A DNA stretch of 5,905 nucleotides, from assembly GCA_013042495.1 (NCBI GenBank), contig JABDQB010000281.1, positions 1 to 5,905 on the forward strand, in the 5' to 3' direction. The notes under the pieces were generated by a model, which was given only the letters and a program-made list of their open reading frames with translations, was not told where the DNA came from and did no database searches. Position 1 is the stretch's first letter; every line of letters starts with the position of its first letter. Positions 1 through 5,885 of the stretch are shown piece after piece. Position numbers and translations under genes: made by a program. This DNA is from Gemmatimonadota bacterium. GTDB taxonomy: Bacteria; Gemmatimonadota; Gemmatimonadetes; Palauibacterales; Palauibacteraceae.

Positions 1-786
1 CCCGTAGAGAGCCAATCGACCGAGGTTTTCCTCGACGATCTGCTTGACCTCACCCCCGGCCCTCGAAATCCAGCACGGTTGCCTCGGGAGGCCTGCCGCG
101 GCCTCCCAATGCGAGAACTGATACCCCTCGTCCAATCCATCCTGGCGCTCGAGCCGCGTGAAGTCCACGGTTCTCCCGTCCACGCGGGGCGGAGTCCCCG
201 TCTTGAAACGCCTCGCCTTCAGGCCCAGATCATTCAGTTGATCCGCCAAGTCGACTGCGGGTGCGTCGCCCGCTCTCCCGGCTCCGAGCTCCTTTTCCAC
301 CCCTATCCGTATACTGCCGCGTAGAAACGTCCCGGCCGTCAGGACGACACCGCGGGACGAAAACTCGCTGCCATCCGCGCAGCATACTCCCGCCACACGG
401 CCCCCGTCGATCTTCAGCGACGCGACCGTTCCCTGGTAGAGGTCCAGACCCCTTTGTTCTTCCAACAGCCTGCGAATCTCCCGCGAGTATCCACCGCGGT
501 CGCATTGCGCCCGCGGAGCCCACACCGCTGGCCCTTTGCTCTGGTTGAGCATCCGGAAGTGGATCGTGGTGCGGTCCGCCGCAAGGCCCATGAGTCCACC
601 CAGCGCATCGACCTCGCGCGCCACCGTCCCCTTGGCTACGCCCCCGATCGCGGGATTGCACGACATCTGCCCCACCCGGGCCAGAAACGATGTCACGAGC
701 AGCGTACGCGCACCCAGCCTCGCGGCGGCGTTGGCGGCCTCCGCTCCAGCGTGCCCTCCGCCAATGACGATCACGTCGTAGTACAT
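1..786 (-). CDS. mnmG: MnmG (GidA), tRNA U34 5-carboxymethylaminomethyl modification enzyme, N-terminal part (runs off the window)
   Basis: MnmG is the FAD-dependent partner of MnmE. The complex adds an aminomethyl or carboxymethylaminomethyl group to C5 of wobble uridine 34 in a subset of tRNAs, using methylene-tetrahydrofolate, FAD/NADH and GTP; it is cytosolic. I translated the minus strand from the ATG at 786 and found 262 codons open to the left edge. The protein begins MYYDVIVIGGGHAGAEAA, with the dinucleotide-binding glycine motif at residues 9-14. Next comes the SCNPAIGG motif, whose Cys43 corresponds to E. coli catalytic Cys47, then KGTVAREVDALGG. Further on are TAGTFLRG (150-157) and FKTGTPPR (194-201). 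About 40% of the usual ~630 residues are present; the second catalytic cysteine and the C-terminal MnmE/tRNA-binding region lie outside. A strong Shine-Dalgarno, GAGGAGG at 796-790, ends 3 nt before the start. The fragment has no stop or frameshift. Confidence 0.96.
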   Translation of the reverse strand, partial: MYYDVIVIGGGHAGAEAANAAARLGARTLLVTSFLARVGQMSCNPAIGGVAKGTVAREVDALGGLMGLAADRTTIHFRMLNQSKGPAVWAPRAQCDRGGYSREIRRLLEEQRGLDLYQGTVASLKIDGGRVAGVCCADGSEFSSRGVVLTAGTFLRGSIRIGVEKELGAGRAGDAPAVDLADQLNDLGLKARRFKTGTPPRVDGRTVDFTRLERQDGLDEGYQFSHWEAAAGLPRQPCWISRAGGEVKQIVEENLGRLALYG

Positions 787-887
787 TGTCCTCCTCAAAG
801 CCCGCTCGCGCCGCGACCCAGACCGCGCCGTGCGCTCCCGATAGACCATACCCACGGCAAACGGGCCAAACTAGGAACATTCAGTCG
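787..887. other. Divergent intergenic region between mnmG and acyP
   Basis: About 100 bases separate the divergent starts of mnmG (minus) and acyP (plus), so promoters for both directions should lie here or just inside the genes. I see no convincing sigma70-type -35/-10 pair in either direction: only weak TATGGT-like or TATCGG-like hexamers on the minus strand, without a good partner at 16-18 nt. Apart from the mnmG ribosome binding site and a modest AGGA at 873-876 before acyP, I see no operator-like palindrome. Confidence 0.6.
790..796 (-). promoter_or_regulatory. Ribosome binding site of mnmG
   Basis: The minus strand reads GAGGAGG followed by ACA and the ATG at 786. This is the strongest Shine-Dalgarno match noticed at any gene start in the window and fixes the mnmG start, which also agrees with the conserved family N-terminus. 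Confidence 0.75.
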
Positions 888-1175
888 ATGCCGCCAAACA
901 TCTCCGATTCGCGCCTCGGCGTCATCTTCGCGGGACGTGTGCAGGGAGTCGGTTTCCGCTGGTGGACAAGGCGTCAAGCCAGCGCGCTCGGTCTGCACGG
1001 AACCGTGCGCAACCTTCCGGATGGCACGGTCGAGATTCACGTCGAGGGCCCGGGCGCAGCGGTCACCGACTTCCTGGCCGCCGTCCGGCAGGGGCCGACT
1101 GGCGCTCTGGTAACGCGGTTTCGAACCGTAGCCTCAGAGGGTGAACTGCCGCAGGACTTTCGCGTGATTGGCTGA
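888..1175 (+). CDS. acyP: Acylphosphatase
   Basis: A 95-residue cytosolic enzyme that hydrolyses acyl-phosphates such as acetyl-phosphate or carbamoyl-phosphate to a carboxylate and phosphate; its physiological role in bacteria is uncertain. The length matches the single-domain family (about 90-100 residues). The phosphate-binding signature GRVQGVGFRWW lies at residues 16-26, with the catalytic arginine at Arg24. GTVRNLPDGTVEI (38-50) carries the catalytic asparagine at Asn42, and the helix EGPGAAVTDFL follows. The reading frame is open further upstream, but an ATG at 888 with AGGA at 873-876 gives the usual family length, while the upstream extension is low-complexity and non-conserved. The gene is divergent from mnmG and 68 nt upstream of the Fpg-like gene on the same strand, so the two may be co-transcribed. 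Both catalytic residues are present, so it should be active. Confidence 0.93.
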   Translation: MPPNISDSRLGVIFAGRVQGVGFRWWTRRQASALGLHGTVRNLPDGTVEIHVEGPGAAVTDFLAAVRQGPTGALVTRFRTVASEGELPQDFRVIG

Positions 1176-1227
1176 TGGCACTTTCGAGTTTCCCCGGTGT
1201 ATCCCCGTAGCACCCTTTCACCTGCGC

Positions 1228-1232
1228 GAGGA
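1228..1232 (+). promoter_or_regulatory. Probable ribosome binding site of the Fpg-like gene (GAGGA)
   Basis: GAGGA lies 11 nt before the ATG at 1244 and only 2 nt before an in-frame TTG at 1235. The spacing favours the ATG, although 11 nt is on the long side. The ATG start also matches where Fpg/Nei family proteins begin (the xELPDVE block). Confidence 0.5.
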
Positions 1233-1243
1233 ATTTGCGAAAC

Positions 1244-2041
1244 ATGATAGAGCTACCAGACGTCGAGCGTATGATCGACGCCTTCGCCGGATACGCAACC
1301 GGCAAGACCGTGTCCGTAGTGCTGATCGACGATAAGGAAACCGTCGACCTCGATGGCGGCCGAGCCGCGGAGCACATCCAGGGACACGCCATCGACACGG
1401 TGGAGCGTCACGGGAAGTACGTCGTCCTGCGCTTTCGGTCGGAGGTGAGTCTCGTCTTCGACATGGGGACCGACGGCGAGGTCTACCTCGAGTCACAGAC
1501 CGCACCACCACGGGATACCAGCAAGATTCGCCTCCAGTTCGCCGCCGGGCGGGAGCTCAGGTTCGCATCCAGCGGAACCGCAGGTGACGTGTATCTCATT
1601 GAAGGAAATGATTTTAGCGGACTGGGTGTCCTGGATAATCTAGGCCTTGATCCGTTGAGCGAAGAGCTCACGGCCCCTCGCTTCATTCAATTAGCGGGAA
1701 GCCGCGGCCGCAGTTCGCTGAAGGGACTCCTCATGAACGAGGAAGTCGTGGCTGGCATCGGAAACGAGTATGCGGATGAGATTTGCTTCCAGGCGAGCAT
1801 CCGCCCTGACTGCAAGGTAGCCGACCTGACGGATGAGCAGCTGAGCCTCGTTCACAAGTACCTGCGGCGCGTCCTGCGGCGGGCGACCCTGCACTGGCAG
1901 GCGGCACATGCCGATCCGGGTTGGTTGATCAACCGCCGGCGGCCGGGACATACATGCCCACGCTGCATGACGGAGCTGGAGTCGTTGAGTCTGGTTGGGA
2001 AGCGCACGTATCTGTGCCCGAGGTGTCAGCGGGCCGCCTGA
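1244..2041 (+). CDS. Divergent Fpg/Nei-family DNA glycosylase homologue
   Basis: A 265-residue member of the formamidopyrimidine-DNA glycosylase/endonuclease VIII family, which excises oxidised bases and nicks the abasic site. Visible family features are the N-terminal block IELPDVE (2-8), the RHGKY segment with Lys58 (E. coli Fpg Lys57), and the helix-two-turn-helix stretch NEEVVAGIGNEYADE (165-179) with the DNA-binding Asn174. A C-terminal zinc finger of exact form C-X2-C-X16-C-X2-C uses Cys238, 241, 258 and 261. Several hallmarks are altered. Residue 2, the catalytic N-terminal proline of canonical members, is isoleucine. The usual HxGMxG motif reads DMGTDG (73-78), losing the histidine and the void-filling methionine. 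The arginine/phenylalanine intercalation loop is replaced by ASSGTAGD. The zinc-finger arginine appears as Lys253. Family membership is secure; glycosylase activity is not. It may be a variant subfamily or a DNA-binding protein without classical chemistry, so I give no gene symbol. An in-frame TTG at 1235 is a less likely start. The gene converges on mnmE with 9 nt between stops. Confidence 0.85.
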   Translation: MIELPDVERMIDAFAGYATGKTVSVVLIDDKETVDLDGGRAAEHIQGHAIDTVERHGKYVVLRFRSEVSLVFDMGTDGEVYLESQTAPPRDTSKIRLQFAAGRELRFASSGTAGDVYLIEGNDFSGLGVLDNLGLDPLSEELTAPRFIQLAGSRGRSSLKGLLMNEEVVAGIGNEYADEICFQASIRPDCKVADLTDEQLSLVHKYLRRVLRRATLHWQAAHADPGWLINRRRPGHTCPRCMTELESLSLVGKRTYLCPRCQRAA

Positions 2042-2050
2042 GCGCGAATT

Positions 2051-3415
2051 CTACTTTCCCACGCAGAATGAACCGAAGACCCGGTCCAGAACATCCTCGG
2101 AGGTTACAACTCCGAGGAGATCTTCCAACACGTGCGTCGCATCCTGTATGTGCGTGCCGGCGATCTCGGCGGGCAGTCCTCCGGTTCGCGCTTCCTGAAA
2201 CGCGGTCACGTCCGCTCGGGCTCGTTCCAGGCAATCGATGTGTCGCGCCCTCGTGACCAGGGGTGTTTCCTGTTTGCCTCTGATGCCCGAGTACACCAGC
2301 TCCAGCAGCACCGTGCGCAGTTCCGGCAGCCCCTGACCGGTTACGGCGGACACCGGCACTTCCGGCGCTGAATCGCTGACGCTTCCTGCGGGCCTTCCCC
2401 GTCGTTCGTCGCTCTTGGTCCTCAGCACCACGACTCGAGACACACCCGCTGCGGTCAGCTCCCGCAGGAAATTGTCCTCGTCCGGCCCGGGCATCCGATC
2501 CGCTTCAACGCACAGCAGTACCAGATCAGCGCGCTGCGCGTAGCCACGCGCCATCTCTATTCCCAGCTCCTCGATACGCCCCGCGTTCTCCCTGAGCCCT
2601 GCCGTATCGACGAACCGAAACGGGTAACCGCCCAGGCTGACCAGGGCCTCGATCGCGTCACGCGTCGTTCCTGGCTCTTCGGTGACGATGGCGCGCTCGA
2701 TGCCCAGTAAAGCATTGAAAATACTGGACTTACCCGCATTGGGACGCCCGGCGATCACCGTCAAAGCACCGTCACGGAGCAGTTCGCCCTCGGGGGCAAG
2801 GTCCAGCATTCGGCTCAGCCGGTGCACCAATCCGGCGGCCGCTTCTTCGATCCGGGCTGCGGGTACAGGACCCTCATCCTCGTCCGGGAAATCGATGTCG
2901 TACGCGAGAAGGCCCTGGAGGCCGAGAAGCTCTTCGCGCAACTCTTCAATTCGGAGCGACAGGCCCCTGTCGAGCTGAAACAGGGCCGCCGTGTGCATCG
3001 CTGGCGACCGCGCTTCGATCAGGTCCACGACGGCCTCGGCCTGCATCAGGTCGAGTTTGCCGTTCAGGAAGGCCCTGCGCGTAAACTCGCCGGGATTGGC
3101 TACGCGCGCCCCCGCGGCGCAGGCGGCCTCCAGGACCAACTGAGGAGCCAGCGCGCCGCCGTGACAACTTACTTCCAGCATGTCTTCGCCGGTGTAGGAC
3201 GCCGGACCCGCAAAGCGCACCGCGACAACATCGTCCACGGCTTCCCGAGTCTTCGGATGCCGTAGGGTGGCATGTCGCGACACCCGTGGATCCGCATCTG
3301 GAAGATGGAGCCGGGATGCGATGAGATGTGCTTCTGGACCGCTGAGCCGCACCACTGCCAGGGCTGCGCGGCCCGGGGCCGTCGAGATGGCCGCTATCGT
3401 GGACTGATCTATCAT
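2051..3415 (-). CDS. mnmE: MnmE (TrmE), tRNA U34-modification GTPase
   Basis: MnmE is a dimeric, potassium-stimulated GTPase that binds formyl/methylene-tetrahydrofolate and, with MnmG, modifies wobble U34 of tRNAs. From the ATG at 3415 it is 454 residues, the same length as E. coli MnmE. The N-terminal folate-binding domain starts TIAAISTAPGRAALAVVRLSGP and contains the NPGEFTRRAFLNGKLDLMQAE block (108-128). The G domain shows G1 GRPNAGKS (223-230), G2 GTTRD (249-253), G3 DTAG (270-273), G4 TKSD (333-336) and G5 SAV (356-358). G4 differs from the usual NKxD. The C-terminus FCVGK places the conserved cysteine at position 451. I chose 3415 because the family N-terminus begins there; an in-frame ATG at 3487 would add 24 non-conserved residues and overlap yidC by 20 nt. 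No clear Shine-Dalgarno precedes 3415. The gene follows yidC after 52 nt and is probably in the same transcript. Confidence 0.97.
   Translation of the reverse strand: MIDQSTIAAISTAPGRAALAVVRLSGPEAHLIASRLHLPDADPRVSRHATLRHPKTREAVDDVVAVRFAGPASYTGEDMLEVSCHGGALAPQLVLEAACAAGARVANPGEFTRRAFLNGKLDLMQAEAVVDLIEARSPAMHTAALFQLDRGLSLRIEELREELLGLQGLLAYDIDFPDEDEGPVPAARIEEAAAGLVHRLSRMLDLAPEGELLRDGALTVIAGRPNAGKSSIFNALLGIERAIVTEEPGTTRDAIEALVSLGGYPFRFVDTAGLRENAGRIEELGIEMARGYAQRADLVLLCVEADRMPGPDEDNFLRELTAAGVSRVVVLRTKSDERRGRPAGSVSDSAPEVPVSAVTGQGLPELRTVLLELVYSGIRGKQETPLVTRARHIDCLERARADVTAFQEARTGGLPAEIAGTHIQDATHVLEDLLGVVTSEDVLDRVFGSFCVGK
2094..2118. repeat. Perfect 9-bp inverted repeat near the convergent gene ends
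   Basis: TCCTCGGAG (2094-2102) and CTCCGAGGA (2110-2118) are exact reverse complements separated by a 7-nt loop. The repeat lies inside the last codons of mnmE and about 50 nt beyond the stop of the Fpg-like gene. The RNA from either strand could form a stable GC-rich hairpin. There is no T-run after the stem in either direction, so it is not a classical intrinsic terminator. With only 9 nt between the two stops, any terminator for this convergent pair must lie inside coding sequence, which makes this the best candidate. Confidence 0.45.
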
Positions 3416-3467
3416 GTCGGCGCTTACGAGGTACTCGTCAACGGATCTGGCGTGCTGCCAGCGCTCG

Positions 3468-5237
3468 CTAGCCGCCCCCTCCAGCATCTTTCTCGGCCCT
3501 CGCTTTGTGCTGGTCGGCCTTCTTCTTGGCGGCCTTCCGCTCCTTCGACAGATACAACTGCTGCGGAAGCGAGGCGAGGTTGCTCGTGGCGTAGTAGAGA
3601 TTGAGCCCCGACGGGAAGTTCGCGAACATCACCGTGAATACCACCGGCATCATGTAGGTCATCATCTTCATCTGGGCGTTCGCCTCCATTCCGCGCTGCC
3701 CGATCCAGGACAGCAGGAACATCGAGGCTCCCATCAGAAGCGGGATGATGTAGAACGGATCCTTGAGCGACAGGTCCGGAAGCCACAGGAACGGAACGCC
3801 CCTGAATTCGATCGTGCTCTGGAAGACGTAAAACAGGGCGAACAGGATCGGCATCGGCACGAGCATCGGCAGACACCCCGCCAGCGGGTTCACGTTGTGT
3901 TCCTTGTACAGCTTCATCATCTCGGACTGGAGCTTCTGTGGTTCGTCCTTGTACTTGGCCTGCAACTCCTTCATCAGCGGTTGCACCTGCATCTGCGCCA
4001 GCTGCGCCCGCATCGACTTCTGATACAGGGGAAACAGGACGACGCGCATCGCGACGCCGAACAGGATCAATACCCAACCGTACGCGAGCCCCAGGAAATT
4101 GTGCATCCACTGGAGGATCACCATGACGATTCCGACGAGAGGTCGGATGATCGGACGCATCCAGCGCCAGCCGTATGGGTTCACGTGCTCCAGGTCGCGG
4201 GATCGACCCACCGCTTCGAGGCGGCTGTATTCCTGTGGACCCAGGTAGGCCTGGAACCCGAAACCGGTCCCGGCCGGCGCGGGCAACGAGACCACCATTT
4301 GCGCGGTATGCTCGGCCGGTTCTCCCATCACGAGCATCCCGCCGAACTGCGGACCCTCGGCGCGCGACACCAGCGCGATTACGAAATACTTGTTCTTTAC
4401 GGCGACCCAGTCGAACGGACCTCCTTCGGCTACCTGGAGCGTCCCCACGTCGACCTTGTCGAGGTTCTTGGATTCGATTCCGCCACGCTGGTTCCGCACG
4501 ACGTAGCCCAACTGACGATAGTCATCCTGCGGGTTCTTTTCGTTGGTCTTCAGGCCACGACCGAGAGACGTGAGAATCGAGTAGCCACGGTCACCGATCC
4601 CTTCCACCCTGCCGGCAACATCGACCAGGTAGCTGTTCAGCTCGAACCGATACGTGACGACGAACTCGGCTGATCCGGAGGGGAACGGATACCGGAAGAC
4701 CAGTGAGTCGCGGGGGTGGCTCTCTGTGAGCGCGAGGTCCGGCCGATCGACGGTGAAGGCCTGTTCGTCCAGCCGTACCGTGTCACCTCCAACGACGACC
4801 CGATACCCGAACACCCGGTCTCCGTCGCGTACCAGCTCGGCCGGATGTTGCGCCGTGCCGTTGGTTGTATACGACTCGTAATCCAGGAGCTTGGCGGATA
4901 TCAGGCCTGCGCCGCGCGTCGAAAACCGAAGTGTCACGAGGTCCGTCGTTACGGTGACGGTATCGGCCGGCTCTTCGGACAGGCCCGCAGACTCGGGAGC
5001 CACGTCGACGTCCCCTTCGACCTCCGCGTCCGGAAACGCCGGCTCTTCGTCTACGGCCTCGGCTGCATCACCCTCAACGGCGCCCGCCTCGGACTCCGAT
5101 CGGGCGGCACCCTGATCTACCAATGCCGAGTCCGCTGCCACCCGGCCCGGCGGCCGTTCCGGCGCCGGAAACAGGATGTTGCTCAGGAAGATCACACCGA
5201 TCGTGAGCACAACGGCCAGTACGACTCGCTTCTCCAT
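3468..5237 (-). CDS. yidC: YidC/Oxa1-family membrane protein insertase
   Basis: YidC inserts and folds inner-membrane proteins, alone or with SecYEG. The product is 589 residues and has the diderm architecture. The first membrane segment is at about residues 5-23 (VVLAVVLTIGVIFLSN). A linker rich in Glu, Asp and Ala follows (about 35-95), then the periplasmic beta-rich domain (about 96-345). The conserved insertase core starts near residue 365. TM2 (about 383-405) carries Arg398, equivalent to the conserved hydrophilic-groove arginine. The charged cytoplasmic hairpin YQKSMRAQLAQMQVQPLMKE and KYKDEPQKLQSEMMKLYKEH (about 405-448) follows, then NPLAGCLPMLVPMPILFALFYVF (450-472) and two further hydrophobic segments (about 496-511 and 528-551, including FPSGLNLYYATSN). 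The tail is lysine-rich and ends in Gly repeats. The yidD stop TAG directly abuts the ATG start, implying translational coupling; an AGAGGA just before the yidD stop may act as ribosome binding site. Confidence 0.98.
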   Translation of the reverse strand: MEKRVVLAVVLTIGVIFLSNILFPAPERPPGRVAADSALVDQGAARSESEAGAVEGDAAEAVDEEPAFPDAEVEGDVDVAPESAGLSEEPADTVTVTTDLVTLRFSTRGAGLISAKLLDYESYTTNGTAQHPAELVRDGDRVFGYRVVVGGDTVRLDEQAFTVDRPDLALTESHPRDSLVFRYPFPSGSAEFVVTYRFELNSYLVDVAGRVEGIGDRGYSILTSLGRGLKTNEKNPQDDYRQLGYVVRNQRGGIESKNLDKVDVGTLQVAEGGPFDWVAVKNKYFVIALVSRAEGPQFGGMLVMGEPAEHTAQMVVSLPAPAGTGFGFQAYLGPQEYSRLEAVGRSRDLEHVNPYGWRWMRPIIRPLVGIVMVILQWMHNFLGLAYGWVLILFGVAMRVVLFPLYQKSMRAQLAQMQVQPLMKELQAKYKDEPQKLQSEMMKLYKEHNVNPLAGCLPMLVPMPILFALFYVFQSTIEFRGVPFLWLPDLSLKDPFYIIPLLMGASMFLLSWIGQRGMEANAQMKMMTYMMPVVFTVMFANFPSGLNLYYATSNLASLPQQLYLSKERKAAKKKADQHKARAEKDAGGGG

Positions 5238-5501
5238 CTATCCTCTACCCGGTATGGATTCGTCCCTCGTCCACTCGGTGCCCGGTTCGGTGTCGGGCAC
5301 TGGGTCGTAGCCGCGGCCACCAAACGGGTGGCAACGACCCACGCGCCGCACGGCCAGCCACCCCCCACGCGCCGCCCCGTGCAGCTCGATAGCCTGCCGG
5401 GCATACTCCGAACAGCTCGGCGTGTAGCGGCAACTCGCTGGCAGTATCGGAGACAGCCCCGCCTGGTAGGCCCGGATCCAGAAGACGAGGAAGCGTTTCA
5501 T
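5238..5501 (-). CDS. yidD: YidD, membrane protein insertion efficiency factor
   Basis: A small (87-residue) membrane-associated protein of the YidD/UPF0161 family that helps YidC-dependent insertion. The N-terminal amphipathic segment MKRFLVFWIRAYQAGLSP fits membrane association. The family signature follows: CRYTPSCSEYARQAIELHG with Cys24 and Cys30, then VGRCHPFGGRGYDPVP with Cys57. The C-terminal ~20 residues are polar and non-conserved. The same frame is open far upstream, but that region overlaps rnpA in another frame and shows no family similarity, so the ATG at 5501 is the start. It overlaps the rnpA stop as ATGA, and its own TAG stop is directly followed by the yidC ATG. This tight packing indicates one operon with coupled translation. 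Confidence 0.96.
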   Translation of the reverse strand: MKRFLVFWIRAYQAGLSPILPASCRYTPSCSEYARQAIELHGAARGGWLAVRRVGRCHPFGGRGYDPVPDTEPGTEWTRDESIPGRG

Positions 5502-5860
5502 CGGGTGATCCCCAGGCAACTGTCGAGCGCCTCGCGCAGCGTGCCCAACTCCGTTGAGTACGCCGCCGGCCTTGCTCGCACCAGGATCTCCTGCACCGGG
5601 TTCTGACCCCACGCGATGGGCAGCCAACCCGTGCGCACGAACTCGCGCAGCCGTCGCTTCAGCCGGTTGCGCTGGACGATCGTGTGTCCGAATCGGGGTA
5701 CGATGATTCCGGCGCGGGGTGACCGGGTCGGCGAGTCGCATCGATAGACCTCGAGCGGTCCACACCGACGCCGCGAGCCCTCTCGAAGGAGGGCTCGGAT
5801 ATCGGGCCCGCGCCTGAGCCGGACCGATCGGGGGTACCGGAAACGCCGTCCGTCACCCAA
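5498..5860 (-). CDS. rnpA: Ribonuclease P protein component
   Basis: RnpA is the small basic protein subunit of RNase P; with the catalytic RNA it removes the 5' leader of precursor tRNAs. The 120-residue product has the usual length. The family N-terminus is RFRYPRSVRLRRGPDIRALLREG (residues 6-28), followed by the central strand AGIIVPRFGHTIVQ. The diagnostic RNA-binding motif RNRLKRRLRE lies at 64-73, and the later helix is about ILVRARPAAYSTELGTLREALDS. No ATG or GTG lies near the conserved N-terminus. The best start is TTG at 5860, with no clear Shine-Dalgarno, so the first residues are uncertain; the frame stays open upstream to the window edge. The stop overlaps the yidD start by four bases. 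Its position next to a possible rpmH end agrees with the widespread rpmH-rnpA order. Confidence 0.95.
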   Translation of the reverse strand: MGDGRRFRYPRSVRLRRGPDIRALLREGSRRRCGPLEVYRCDSPTRSPRAGIIVPRFGHTIVQRNRLKRRLREFVRTGWLPIAWGQNPVQEILVRARPAAYSTELGTLREALDSCLGITR

Positions 5861-5885
5861 GGGTTGGGCAATCGCTAGCGGGAGA

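Noticed and set aside
230..880. Minus-strand open frame of 216 codons
   Set aside because: It overlaps mnmG in a different frame on the same strand; the mnmG frame has the full family signature and a strong ribosome binding site, while this one is Arg/Gly-rich without motifs.
786..887. N-terminal extension of acyP starting at 786
   Set aside because: The 34 extra residues are low-complexity and would overlap the mnmG ribosome binding site; the ATG at 888 gives the standard acylphosphatase length.
787..887. Weak sigma70-like hexamers as mnmG or acyP promoters
   Set aside because: No -35/-10 pair with acceptable matches and spacing could be found, so no promoter is called.
454..1113. Plus-strand open frame of 219 codons
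   Set aside because: It is antisense to mnmG and then out of frame with acyP; no domain is visible.
2822..3265. Plus-strand open frame of 147 codons
   Set aside because: Antisense to the mnmE N-terminal domain with no independent motif.
3414..4673. Long plus-strand open frame (419 codons), rich in His, Arg and Gln
   Set aside because: It lies antisense to yidC and mnmE codons, shows no recognisable domain, and its composition is what the complement of high-GC coding sequence gives. yidC on the other strand is unambiguous.
4716..5606. Plus-strand open frame of 296 codons
   Set aside because: It is antisense to yidC, yidD and rnpA, all clearly recognised; its protein is Arg-rich with no family signature.
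5502..5765. Upstream extension of the yidD frame (88 extra codons)
   Set aside because: It runs through rnpA in another frame and has no similarity to YidD, which begins at the MKRF start typical of the family.
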